From Hanleya hanleyi (Eukaryota > Mollusca > Polyplacophora > Lepidopleurida > Hanleyidae), in NCBI GenBank assembly GCA_036873755.1, contig JAVTVY010025158.1:1-64000 (forward strand): a stretch of DNA of 64,000 nucleotides. The letters are read 5' to 3'. Below, piece by piece: positions 12,701-23,249 of the stretch. The stretch's first letter is position 1. The number at the start of each line of letters is the position of its first letter. The notes under the pieces were generated by a model. It had not been told where the DNA came from. It was given only the letters and a program-made list of their open reading frames with translations, and did no database searches. The position numbers and the translations under genes are program-made.

Positions 12701-13157
12701 GCTATATAAACGTAGAAATAGACACAAATTATGTTTATTCTATAAAATGGTCAATGGGAGCACGCCAGCTTATCTCTCCTCTCTAGCTCCAGCCCCAAAC
12801 TCATCTATATCAAGCTATATATTGCGTAATATAGATAATATTACACCTCCTTATGCACGAACTGAATTATATAAAAACTCGTTCCTTCCTTCTGTCATCC
12901 GTATGTGGAATAATCTAGATGTCGCTATTCGAGATTCTGTTAGTTACTCTTCTTTCCGTCGAAATCTCTCCAGAAACGATAAAATTGTTCCTCCTTATTA
13001 CTATATTGGTGACAGGAAAGTCCAGATCATCCATTCACGTTTACGACTTGGATGCAGTTCACTTAATTCTCATATGTACACACGACATCTCCGCGAATCC
13101 CCAGCTTGTACATGTGGGCATCCGAATGAAACTCCAGAACATTTCTTCTTTTTTTGA
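9791..13157 (+). pseudogene. LINE ORF2 (APE endonuclease and reverse transcriptase), broken
   Basis: The start is a leader of about 140 residues with a hydrophobic stretch (LVLILTIFSAVLSA), ending in a 2A-like motif at 10169-10210. The endonuclease follows, with the HANVNSLR, ITETKLD, FYRPP, GDFNAD and SDHHA blocks in order. The reverse transcriptase lies at 11305-12291 with VTPIHKKG, NYRPISL, CDITKAFD, GVPQGSVLGP and FADDT. After it comes a conserved C-terminal region with a CTCGHPNETPEH segment at 12666-13157. Damage: TAA at 10367, TAA at 11246 with a frame change, TGA at 12289 and further stops near 12460 and 12628. The product would nick DNA and reverse-transcribe its own RNA if intact. 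Confidence 0.8.
10169..10210 (+). other. 2A-like ribosome-skipping motif
   Basis: The residues LILVSGDVKPNPGP end in the NPGP signature of 2A peptides, where the ribosome skips the Gly-Pro bond. The motif sits immediately before the endonuclease domain of ORF2, the position reported for 2A sequences in some animal CR1-like elements. It would release the N-terminal leader from the enzyme. The canonical E of DxExNPGP is K here, so activity needs testing. Confidence 0.75.
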
Positions 13158-13803
13158 TCTGTATATACTGCAATTAGAAATATAATAACCCAACTACCAA
13201 ATTACGACATTGACGCTCTTTTATTTGGAAATCCATTATTGATATCTGCTGAAAACACAAACATTTTTAGCTGTGTTCACATGTTCATTGTACAGTCCAA
13301 AAGATTTCAGGAATAATTGAACTGCATCCATGTCTAAATGTATCAAATCCATCATAGTTCCTGCTTTCATTTATCTTATTTATCTCATTTCGGTTTATTG
13401 TCACTGATATGTATTCAAATCAAATGAACTGATATATATATATATATACACAGATAATAACTGCCTTCATTTTATGGTATATGTATTAATTCATTATCTA
13501 CGTGTGTACAATATGATGTACAACGGTTTGTATAAATCTTGCTCCGCTGCGTATATCGCAGTATGCCAATTAATTAATTAAGAAGTGTATGCATGCACAT
13601 ATGCACGTCTGACGCAAATACTGATACACAGTACGCCCTTGTATTTACTTAATGTTATATACATTTACATTTAGTTTCACCATATTTAATTTGACTATAT
13701 ATCCGCCAATGTACATTACGTTTTTTCAAAGTGTTTGGGAAAGGCGTTAATATAGGCAATGCGCCTGTTCGCCGATCCCAGTTTTCTTTTGAAATAAATA
13801 TAC
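13158..13803 (+). other. LINE 3' untranslated region
   Basis: AT-rich sequence with a short (TA)n run near 13432-13448 and an end at TTTTGAAATAAATA. No coding motif is seen. The exact 3' terminus is a judgement. Confidence 0.45.
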
Positions 13804-14387
13804 AGTTTAAATCATCAGCTCAAACAACTCATGACATGTTAATGGATGAGCATCATGAACGTCTAATGGAGTAAATATAATTTCTTGCGCTTGACGGGAG
13901 GAAATAGCACGAAATTACTTTCTCCTGTGGGAGCAAGAATCACATATATGAGGTGCGAAATGTTATAACAGATGGGCGTCATGTGAGCTGCTATAACATT
14001 CGCGGGGATTTCTGGTTTAAATATAGGTCAGTTGTATAGTCAGACCATCTCGTCAGCGGTTAGCTAAGCATTAACACACGACAGTGTTAAGACGAAAGGT
14101 GGGATATGAATGTATTCATTTGCCTCTATCTGATATGGCTGGTTGGTCCAGAAATCTTTATTTCTTAGGTCAATAACATGGTATATGTATTCCAATAAAA
14201 ATGTACATATGCTTTTGTCATCTTGCTTGGATTTACGCTCATTATTGGAAGTGGTGTTATACATGTTTTGTTTGGTGCGTTTGAGTAAAACGACTGTGAA
14301 TGAATAGTACTTCGTAGCACTGTTCGTAGCACTTTTTATTTTGAATGAGATTATACCGATCGTATATGATATTATTTCTTTGAACCG
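13804..14387. repeat. Left part of local repeat array split by the LTR element
   Basis: The stretch about 14230-14387 (GGAAGTGGTGTTATACATG ... CGTATATGATATTAT) matches 23455-23590 and 23815-23960. It is therefore a monomer of the array that continues after 23250. The LTR element interrupts this monomer. No gene is seen. Confidence 0.6.
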
Positions 14388-14615
14388 TGTAACGTGTACG
14401 AGCAGGACCAGTCATGGTGTTTACGTGAAAACGAATCAATAACCGGGATTGCCCACTGGTATTCTGGCCGTCACCGTAGTTAACCCCTTCACTAGTAGAG
14501 ATCCGGGGATCGAAGAGATGATCACAACCCTACAAGGATGACTGACGCTAATGTAAAGGTCTATTATGGTATATTCTGCACAAACAGTATACGCGGTTAC
14601 AAATAATAGCGTAGA

Positions 14616-14743
14616 ACCGCGTGGCTTAGACAGAATGTCTAAGGAGATGTAACGTTATACCGCGTGGCTTAGACAGAATGTCTAAGGAGATGTAACGTTA
14701 TACCGCGTGGCTTAGACAGAATGTCTAAGGAGATGTAACGTTA
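14616..14743. repeat. 43-bp tandem repeat, three units (left LTR)
   Basis: The unit CCGCGTGGCTTAGACAGAAT followed by GTCTAAGGAGATGTAACGTTAT occurs three times in a row. Inside each unit TTAGACA and TGTCTAA form an inverted pair, and GTAACGTTA echoes the LTR terminus. The same array is at 20770-20897. Confidence 0.85.
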
Positions 14744-14759
14744 TGATATTTACATATAT

Positions 14760-15020
14760 GTACAGACACTAGGAGAGTGTATGCAAATAAACTTGATGTA
14801 TATATGCACGTAATATGAGAGAGTGTGTGCATATAAACTCGATGTTATATATGAATAATAGAAGAGAGTGTGTGCATTTCAGTTTGGTGTTATATACCAA
14901 TAATATGTATGAGAGTGTGTGCATATAAGCTTGATGTATATATGAATGATATAAGGGCGTGTGTGCATATAAGCTTGATCTACATATGAATAATATAAGG
15001 GAGTGTGTGCTTTTAAATTC
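14760..15020. repeat. About 50-bp tandem repeat with GTGTGCATATAAGCTTGATG (left LTR)
   Basis: Roughly five imperfect units of GTGTGTGCATATAAGCTTGA followed by TGTATATATGAAT and TATAAGGGA. The open frames seen here on the minus strand are a by-product of the repeat. Confidence 0.75.
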
Positions 15021-17141
15021 GTATGGGTACGCGATAAGGGCGGCCTGGTTGCTGGCCCTTCTCTTCTGGGTATAAGGGCGGCCTGGCTGCTGGCCCTTCT
15101 CTTCTTCCGTCGTTGGAACGTTACGGATGTAACGCTCTCTCAAGGTATGGCACCCAGTCGTTGGAACGTCACGGCTGTAACGCTCTCTCGATATATACCC
15201 CCAGTCGTTGGAGCCTCTCCACGGATGTGGCAGCCCGGCGTCTTCTTCACCCCAAGTCGTCGGAACGTTACGGCTGTAACGCTCTCTCAATATATACCCC
15301 CAGTCGGTGGAGCCTCTCCACGGATGTGGCAGCCCGGCGTCTTCTTCACCCCCAGTCGTCGGAGCCTGACCCTAACTTGTCAGCTCACCAGTTTGCTTCC
15401 TGCACAGGTAAGTATAGCCCGGCGTCTCAACCCTCACGGCTGCTGCGACCCGTCTATAGACACGATCCGTGGCTACACAACTTCACGACGACCCCTTAGG
15501 TAAGAACCACGTACAGCTCGCTCTCCGTGGCCGTCAGGACAACTACTTGAGTATATATTGTATTATCATTTCATCTGGTACCGATGAAGCATCATTACTG
15601 TCCGTAAACTGTCGATGGCGACCCTCTGCGACCCGGTCGCAAACCTCTGCGACCCGGTCGCAATCCGTCTGCGACCCGCGACCCGGTCGCAGGTCCGTCA
15701 GATTTCACAGTTTATCGACGTTTCTCGGGAGAAGAAGTCTATCTGTGCTGTACCTTGGCTTTTGCCTTGTCTGTTCTATACTGACTGTAATCTGTGTCTT
15801 GTCTGTTACTGTACTGACTGTGATCTGTGTTTCGTGACTTCTACTGTACTGTCTGTGATCTGTATATCTTGTCATTATTGTATGATTTGTGATCTGTATC
15901 TTTCTTGTGTGATCTGTGATCTGTATCTTTCTTTATTGTATGATGTGTGATCTGTATCTTTACTGTATTGTCTGTAACCTGTGATCTGTAACTTGTCTTT
16001 TTCCACCTGTACGGCGTCTGTGTAACCGTCTGCGACCTTTTTGCGACCCGGTCGCAGGGCTCCCCGAGTCCACGATTTATCGACGTTTCTCGATAAAAGA
16101 AGCCCGCCCGCACTGTGTCTTGTCTGTACCGTGCCGGCTGTAATATCTGCGGTTTTTTCCTCCTCCGTACAGCGTTTATACGGCCGTCTGCGACCCGGTC
16201 GCAGAATTAACAGGCTGCACGATACGTCGTCGAATAATGGCAGGGGAGATTGGCTCTATTATCCCTGTATTTATAGTACAGTTGCATATATTCCGAGGGC
16301 GGAGGGAATCCCTGCCTATCGTCATATACCGCTTCACGATCGATAAAACCAACACATAAATAATACTGCCCACGTCCCAGTGCTACGGGTGGGGCAGTAA
16401 AACAGTGCTGATATCATCAATCTACTGGTATTGACCTATATCCTTATTCTATACTGATGTCTGATCATACAAATTACCGGAATGTATTATAGGATAACCC
16501 CAGACTACAATAGACACGCCAGTCGGTCTTCCCACTCTGTCGTGTTCCCTAAACTATAGTACAACACACAAACACGTTTCCACACTGAAAATGCAAGCAG
16601 GCCAATTCGCATTGGATTGGCGTGTTTTCACAGGTTGTACTAGCTACAGAATTTTACAAGCTTTTAGACTCCCAGGCCAAAACAATTACATTTACGACCC
16701 GGTCGCAAAGTGCGCCAAAATCAATAATTACAGGCTGTACCTGGCGTGCTTTCGTTAGAGCTGTCTTTCTGGTCTGAACACGCTCGAAATGTCTCCTCGG
16801 GGTTTTATAATGTGTGCACTCTCCGTACCCAAAAAGTGCTCACAGGGGGTATCCTCACGAACGGAGACGTTTCGCCTGCCGTGAAAGATCGTCTTCCACA
16901 GCGAAATTACAGTTCATAGTCCATAAACTAAAATGACATCCCAATCTAGAATTTGTAAAGAATATTTCACGTAAAGAGCAACTCCTATCTCGCTCTGGTA
17001 AGCGAGAAATACGGGGCAATCCATTTCCGAACAATGCCTTGTTCAACGCTGACGTTAAGGGGTCAAAGCGGTTCCCACACATTCCAGCTCAATCACCATC
17101 CTTATTCAAACTGTTCTCTACACAAACGGTGAACCGCTACA

Positions 17142-17157
17142 CTGCCTCCGCCTTTCC
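17142..17157 (-). other. Polypurine tract of the LTR element
   Basis: On the minus strand GGAAAGGCGGAGGCAG abuts the 3' LTR directly, the usual place for the tract that primes plus-strand synthesis. Two C residues interrupt it. Confidence 0.6.
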
Positions 17158-17487
17158 AAATCATGACGTCCTCGTCATGGGCGTTCCGGTCCCTCCGTCC
17201 AGGGTAGCGCTACAGTTCCAGTTGTACAGTTCGAATTACTCTAAACAAAACTCCTCGCCAATTACGGGCCATCAGGGCCGGCGAAATTACAAGGTGGCCG
17301 CCCTCAGGTGGTCTGGCCGGGCCACCACGACATTAGGTCCATAGAATCTCCTCCCCGGCCCGACACGGCCGGGCGTACTGTAGGGGTTCCAGACGCGGTC
17401 CTCGCGACCCCCCCTTCCCGGGTATACAGAATTACATGGGCGGCTAGCAGAGCCGCCCCACGACATTAGGTCACCTGAGCTGTGCGC
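17158..17487. other. Interior non-coding part of LTR element
   Basis: A GC-rich stretch with several GGCC/CCGG-rich palindromic segments (GGTGGTCTGGCCGGGCCACC near 17306). No coding frame is convincing. Confidence 0.4.
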
Positions 17488-18485
17488 TCAGTTGGAGGGA
17501 TCGGACCTCCCCTCTCGAAGGCTGTGCTCCTCTGTCCACTCCCACTTGTCGTAGACCTGGCCATGCCGATTGCGCACAGAATCCACATACAACTTGGTCC
17601 GGTGGACGAGAACACGTTGTGGGCGGGTGATGTCCAGGCCTACCGGCCTAGTGGCCGGCCGGGCCTCCGCAGCAGTCTGATCCCGCTCCCGGTTCGTGGG
17701 CCGAACTGGCTCTTCAGCCGCACTGGTGGTGGTGGAGCTGGCACCCCCAGCCTCATTGGTGTCCCCACCCTCCGTGTCGCTGACCTCAGTCACCGGCTCG
17801 TACAACACTAGTCTCGGGAGCTCTGGCATCACTCCCGGCTGGGAGGCATCTCGCCCACGGGCTATGGCTCCGGGGCAGGCGGCGACGGTTACCCCCGTCT
17901 CCTCCCGGCAGGGGGCTGGCACCACTACAGACTCTTCCTCTGGCGCAGGTAGCAGGCGCGGCTCATCCTCCGCCACCTACAGCGCCTTCTCCACCTCTGT
18001 CAGCTCATCTTTCGGGCAATCCTCTGCTGGCCCCTGCGGCCGGCCCACGGCCGGCTGTGGTTCCCGGGCTCCGCCGTTGCGTCGTCCCCGTCCCAACGCT
18101 TGTACGACTGACAGCATGCGGCACGCGGCCGCCCCGGGCTCCAACGGCTTCGGTGCTGTCAGGTCAACCGTCCACGCCGGAGGCATCAGAGGTAGCCTCG
18201 TGGTCCCAGGTTCCCGGGGAATTGGCCCCCACTCCAGCTGCCGTCCCAGCCGTGCCTCCTATTGCAGTGCTCTGTGAGCAGCTTCCGTCGGGAAAAGCTC
18301 GCAGAGCAGTAGGGGTACAAGAACGTTTGTTCCGGCCGGGCCTCTTTCCGGGCGTCCCGCCTTCCCCCCTTCCTAGGGCTTCGGCTGCCATCTCTCCGAG
18401 GTCTCTTAGCCTGTCCACTCATAACGTTAGGATTCTGGAAAGACAGAACAGAATGGCCGTTAGTAGTGGGCCGACTCTCTTGCAA
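17488..18485 (-). pseudogene. Zinc-finger-like, proline-rich ORF of LTR element
   Basis: Minus-strand coding remains downstream of the protease. The first part, about 18485-18186, holds a C2H2-like finger (PYCSASFSRRKLLTEHCNRRH) in which the first Cys is replaced by Tyr. It is followed by a low-complexity acidic and proline-rich stretch and a C-terminal segment with VHRTKLYVDSVRNRHG. A frameshift lies between about 18186 and 18250, and a TAG at 17977 interrupts the second part. I do not recognise a retroviral enzyme here. It may be the C-terminal part of a gag-pro polyprotein or a captured domain. Confidence 0.45.
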
Positions 18486-18492
18486 AAGACAA

Positions 18493-19050
18493 TTACCCCC
18501 GCACCGCCCAACGTTCCTTGGTCCTCGCTAGGACTAGGCCGGTCTTCTCGGTAAATGCGAGCTCCCCTTCTACTAGTCCAGTTTCTCCCGGCGGTGCGTC
18601 TCCCACCTTGGCTGGGGCAAGCATCTGGGTCCTGGGCGGTGTGGCGATAGTCTCTGCCAGGGCCAAACGATAACAATCGAAACTTCCCACGACCTCGCAT
18701 TGCAGGTACTTGCCTCCCAGCTTCAATCGATGGCCTCTTGCGTCAAGTATACAGCCGTGGCGATACAGGAAGTCGTACCCCAAGATGGCGTCAATGGACA
18801 AATCTCCCACAACCAGCGTGTGCTTCCACACCGTCCCCCGGATCGATATCCTGAAGTCTCTCTCTCCGAGAAAAGGCATATGGGAACCGTCAGCTACCTT
18901 GATGGACTGGTACCGGGGGTCTCGAAGGTCTGGTTTCACATCTGGGTCAAGCTGTTCCCATTACTGGCGACTGAGCAAGGAGATAGATGCTCAGGAGTCC
19001 ACACAGCACATCACTTGCACCGGTCCGATGAAGGCGGGTAGGTATATCCC
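18493..19050 (-). pseudogene. Retropepsin-like protease of LTR element, broken
   Basis: An aspartic protease fold is suggested by VMCCVDS followed by ASISLLS at the active site, and by AILGYDFL about 75 residues later, the usual IIG-D partner motif. The Gly codon of the DSGA triad is a TGA (18991-18993) and a second stop TAA lies at 18961-18963, so no enzyme is made. It would cleave the gag polyprotein. It follows gag in the frame of the terminal gag segment. Confidence 0.65.
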
Positions 19051-20498
19051 TGCTTCTCCTTGGTTATGAAGCGCAGACTTCGGGCCCTGGGGCTTTGGTG
19101 GGTTCCCGGACCCGGACGGTGGCCTCGGGGGCGGAGAGGGTGCGCGTCTAGGGCACGCCGCCCTAAAATGGCCGTCCTCTCGCACCTCCAACTTCCCCGT
19201 CGTGGTTGTCGTCCCGCCCTCTGCCCCCGCCTTGAACTTGAGCGTCCCCGTCCAGGGAAGCGCATCTTATATTCTTCCATTAAGGTAGCAATCTCTGCTC
19301 GCAGTCGGGCCTGTGCGTCTTCATCATCCTCAGGAACGTCAGCCGGTATGTCTTCTCCTGCAGCGGCTCTCGCCGATGGGTCAGGACGTCGACGCTGGGC
19401 GTCCTGGAAGGCCTCTACCTCCACTGCAGCATGGACAGCCTCGTCTAGGGATCTCGGGCGGCACTGCCACACTTTAAACCGTAGGCCTTCCCCAATTGCC
19501 TCAAAGAGTTGATCACGGGCCAGGGTATCTTGGACCTCATCACCGGCGTCGGGGTAGGCCATCTGGCTGAGTCTCACCAGAGCTTGTCCCAGTTCAGGTA
19601 GACCTTCTCTTCTCTGGCGTCGCCTCGACTTCAGCTTGGACATATACAGCTCGGTTTGATTGGGCGGTGCGAAGCGTCTCTCCAAGATAAAATTCGCCTC
19701 TCCTGGCTTCATCCTCAGACTGGAGAGAACCTGTTGTGCTGGCCCCCGCAGGGAGACGGCCAAGTGCTGTCCCTTCTCTTCCGGCGTCCACCGGTTCAAG
19801 GCTGCGCAATGCTCAAAATGTACCAGGTGATCTCTCCAGGGCATACCACCATCATATGTCGAAGGTTTAACTCAAATCTTACGGGAAGGGGGCATGGTCG
19901 TAACGGTGGCCGTCCCACTAGTGTCAGCCGTAGAAAGGCGCACTTCTGCTCGGGAAGTAAACGTGGTTGCCTCTGCCCCCGTTGTCTCAGTCGCGGCGGT
20001 TGTGGGCCATCCCCTCTCCTCGGCCGCTGAATGCTGCCCTTCGGCCGCTGAATGCTGCCCTTCGGCGACCCGGCCGCAAGCCCCTGCGACCCGGTCGCAA
20101 ATCGTCTGTCCACGTATAGGCTGGTCCATGGAGGTTCTGGTAGCACTCTCCCCTTCTATCCTCGGTTTGGAGATGTATTCTGTGGACCCTACCATCGTCT
20201 GATTGAACGTCGCCTGCATGGTATGCATCTGCGCCTGTAAACTTTGGAGGCCCTCTAATAGCACTCGATTGGTCGACGAGGTCTCGATCTCGGCGATGGC
20301 GGGCGTTGACAGCTCGGACGGTGCTTCCACGAACCTCACGTCTTCTGTCGTCCTCAAATTGGCTGGAGCAGGTGACCCCATCCTCGATAGCTCTCTCCTT
20401 TGGAGGATAGCCCGTAGACCCGCCATGTCCGGACGTCTCGGTGTTGTCGCTGGAGCACCCAAGGTTGATGGCGTTGTCGGCACGTCGTTGTCGGTCAT
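19011..20498 (-). pseudogene. Gag polyprotein of LTR element, broken
   Basis: The frame starts at the ATG at 20498. After a Ser/Thr/Pro-rich N-terminus of about 200 residues comes the block YDGGMPWRDHLVHFEHCAAL, typical of metazoan Ty3/gypsy gag, then a helical capsid-like region. Near the end, CERTAI-type residues and a parallel frame with EDGHFRAAC mark a CCHC zinc knuckle lost to a one-base shift near 19190. An in-frame TGA at 19872-19874 splits the protein just before the capsid block. Gag would form the particle and bind RNA. Two direct copies of EGQHSAAE reflect a 15-bp duplication at about 20033-20062. Confidence 0.7.
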
Positions 20499-20514
20499 CT
20501 TTAGTAGTCGGGTG

Positions 20515-20531
20515 TCCCACCGCTGCCACCA
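20515..20531 (-). other. tRNA-Leu primer-binding site
   Basis: The minus strand reads TGGTGGCAGCGGTGGGA. This is complementary over 17 bases to the 3' end of a eukaryotic tRNA-Leu(AAG) (TCCCACCGCTGCCA plus CCA). It lies 10 bp inside the element from the 5' LTR and fixes the element's orientation as minus. The tRNA sequence is recalled knowledge, not a search. Confidence 0.75.
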
Positions 20532-20541
20532 GATTTCTCCG

Positions 20542-23249
20542 TGTAACGTGTACGAGCAGGACCAGTCGTGGTGTTTACCTGAAAACGAGTCAATAACCGG
20601 GATTGCCCACTGGCATTCTGGCCGTCACCGTAGTTAACCCCTTCACTAGTAGAGATCCGGGGATCGAAGAGATGATCACAACCCTACAAGGATGACTGAC
20701 GCTAATGTAAAGGTCTATTATGGTATATTCTGCACAAACAGTATACGCGGTTACAAATAATAGCGTAGAACCGCGTGGCTTAGACAGAATGTCTAAGGAG
20801 ATGTAACGTTATACCGCGTGGCTTAGACAGAATGTCTAAGGAGATTTAACGTTATACCGCGTGGCTTAGACAGAATGTCTAAGGAGATGTAACGTTATGA
20901 TATTTACATATATGTACAGACACTAGGAGAGTGTATGCAAATAAACTTGATGTATATATGCACGTAATATGAGAGAGTGTGTGCATATAAACTCGATGTT
21001 ATATATGAATAATAGAAGAGAGTGTGTGCATTTAAGTTTGATGTTATATACCAATAATATGTATGAGAGTGTGTGCATATAAGCTTGATGTATATATGAA
21101 TGATATAAGGGAGTGTGTGCATATAAGCTTGATGTTTATATGAATGATATAAGGGAGTATGTGCATATAAGCTTGATGTATATATGAATAATATAAGGGA
21201 GTGTGTGTTTTAAATTCGTATGGGTACGCGATAAGGGCGGCCTGGTTGCTGACCCTTCTCTTCTGGGTATAAGGGCGGCCTGGCTGCTGGCCCTTCTCTT
21301 CTTCCGTCGTTGGAACGTTACGGATGTAACGCTCTCTCAAGGTATGGCACCCAGTCGTTGGAACGTTACGGCTGTAACGCTCTCTCGATATATACCCCCA
21401 GTCGTTGGAGCACGGATGTGGCAGCCCGGCGTCTTCTTCACCCCAAGTCGTCGGAACGTTACGGCTGTAACGCTCTCTCAATATATACCCCCCGTCGTTA
21501 GAGCCTCTCCACGGATGTGGCAGCCCGGCGTCTTCTTCACCCCCAGTCGTCGGAGCCTGACCCTAACGTGTCAGCTCACCACTTTGCTTCCTGCGCAGGT
21601 AAGTATAGCCTGGCGTCTCAACCCTCACGGCTGCTGCGACCCGTCTATAGACACGACCCGTGGCTACACAACTTCACGACGAACCCTTAGGTAAGAACCA
21701 CGTACAGCTCGCTCTCCGTGGCGGCCAGGACAACTACTTGAGTATGTATTGTATTACCATTTCATCTGTTATCGAAGAAACATCATTGCTGTCCGTAAAC
21801 TGTCGATGGCGACCCTCTGCGACCCTCTGCGACCCGGTCGCAAACCTCTGCGACCTTCTGCGACCCGGTCGCAGGTCCGTCAGATTTCACAGTTTATCGA
21901 CGTTTCTCGGGAGAAGAAGTCTATCTGTGGTGTACCTTGGCTTTTGTCTTGTCTTTTCTATACTGACTGTAATCTGTGTCTTGTCTGTTACTGTACTGAC
22001 TGATCTGTATATCTTGTCTTTATTGTATGATCTGTGATCTGTATCTTTCTTGTGTGATCTGTGATCTGTATCATTACTGTATTGGCTGTAATCTGTGATC
22101 TGTAACTTGTCTTTTTCCACCTGTACGGCGTCTGTGTAACCGTCTGCGACCTTTTTCGACCCGATCGCAGGGCTCCCCGAGTCCACGATTTATCGACGTT
22201 TCTCGATAAAAGAAGCCCGCCCGCACTGTGCCTTGTCTGTACCGTGCCGGCTGTAATATCTGTTGTCTTTTCCACCCACGTACAGCGTTTATACGGCCGT
22301 CTGCGACCCGGTCGCAGAATTAACAGGCTGCACGATACGTCGTCGAATAATGGCAGGGGAGATTGGCTCTATTATCCCTGTATTTATAGTACAGTTGCAT
22401 ATAATCCGAGGGCGGAGGGAGTCCCTGCCTATCGTCATATACCGCTTCACGATCGATAAAACCAACACATAAATAATACTGCCCATGTCCCAGAGCTACG
22501 GGTGGGACAGTAAAACAGTGCTGATATCATCAATCTACTGGTATTGACCTATATCCTTATTCTATACTGATGTCTGATCATGCAAATTACCGGAATGTGC
22601 TGCGCGGTAATACATGTCCCGTTACAGTATTATAGGATAGCCCCATACTACAATAGACACGCCAGTCGGTCTTCCCACTCTGTCGTGTTCCCTAAACTAT
22701 AGTACAACACACAAACACGTTTCCACACTGAAAATGCAAGCCGGCAAATCCGCATTGGATTGGCGTGTTTTAACAGGTTGTACTAGCTACAGAATTTTAC
22801 AAGCTTTTAGACTCCCAGCCCAAAACAATTACATTTACGACCCGGTCGCAAAGTGCGCCAAAATCAATAATTACAGGCTGTACCTGGCGTGCTTTCGTTA
22901 GAGCTGTCTTTCTGGTCTGAACACGCTCGAAATGTCTCCTCGGGTTTTTATAATGTGTGGACTCTCCGTACCCAAAAAGTCCTCACAGGGGGTTTCCTCA
23001 CGAACGGAGACGAAATTACAGTTCATAATCCATGAACTAAAATGACATCACAATCTAAAATTTGTAGAGAATATTTCACGTAAAGAGCAACTCCTATCTC
23101 GCTCTGGTAAGCGAGAAATACGGGGCAATCCATTTCCGAACACTGCCTTGTTCAACGCTGACGATACGGGTCAAGGTCGTTCCCCCACATTCCAGCTCAA
23201 TCACCATCCTTATTCAAACTGTTCTCTACACAAACGGTGAACCGTTACA
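20542..23249 (-). repeat. 5' LTR (right, plus-strand coordinates)
   Basis: This is 2708 bp with TGTAACG...CGTTACA ends, a near-identical partner of 14388-17141. It holds the same three 43-bp units (20770-20897), the about 50-bp array (20920-21215) and the TGCGACCCGGTCGCA near-palindromes. Many small differences from the left LTR show the insertion is not recent. Confidence 0.85.

Larger units (their letters stand above)
7297..13803 (+). mobile_element. Degenerate CR1-like LINE with 2A-like motif
   Basis: This is a two-ORF non-LTR retrotransposon. ORF1 at 7614-8570 is a coiled-coil protein. ORF2 runs from about 9791 to 13157 with an APE-type endonuclease, a reverse transcriptase and a C-terminal segment rich in His and Cys. 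The 5' end is placed near CAAAATGGCGGCGACGGAGT and the 3' end after TTTTGAAATAAATA; both are estimates. ORF2 has several stops and one frameshift, so the copy is inactive. CR1 is my best clade guess from the 2A plus APE start and the short A/T-rich 3' end. Confidence 0.75.
14388..17141 (-). repeat. 3' LTR (left, plus-strand coordinates)
   Basis: This is 2754 bp with TG...CA ends and an extended terminal inverted match TGTAACG / CGCTACA. It holds three 43-bp tandem units (about 14616-14743), a run of about 50-bp units with GCATATAAGCTTGATGT (about 14760-15020), a GC-richer repeated block (about 15030-15370) and several copies of the near-palindrome TGCGACCCGGTCGCA. It matches the right LTR with small indels, for example the one near 16490, where the right LTR has about 30 extra bases. 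Confidence 0.85.
14388..23249 (-). mobile_element. LTR retrotransposon with 2.7-kb LTRs, gag and protease only
   Basis: Two long direct repeats, 14388-17141 and 20542-23249, each start TGTAACG and end CGCTACA or CGTTACA. They flank a 3.4-kb GC-rich interior coded on the minus strand. ACCG flanks both sides and fits a 4-bp target duplication. A tRNA-Leu primer site lies beside the right LTR and a purine-rich tract beside the left LTR, so the minus strand is the sense strand. Interior remains are gag, a retropepsin-like protease and a zinc-finger-like region. No reverse transcriptase, RNase H or integrase motif is visible. It is either a nonautonomous derivative of a Ty3/gypsy-type element or an internal deletion copy. 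Confidence 0.85.

Noticed and set aside
14616..14743. CRISPR-like array
   Set aside because: The 43-bp units are head to tail with no spacers, and the genome is eukaryotic.
15003..15950. Overlapping frames of 100-166 residues in the LTR
   Set aside because: They follow the repeated TCGTTGGAACGTTACGG units and recur in the other LTR with shifts; no protein motif.
16041..16346. Open frame in the LTR and its twin at 22244-22459
   Set aside because: No motif; conservation is explained by the two LTRs being copies of each other.
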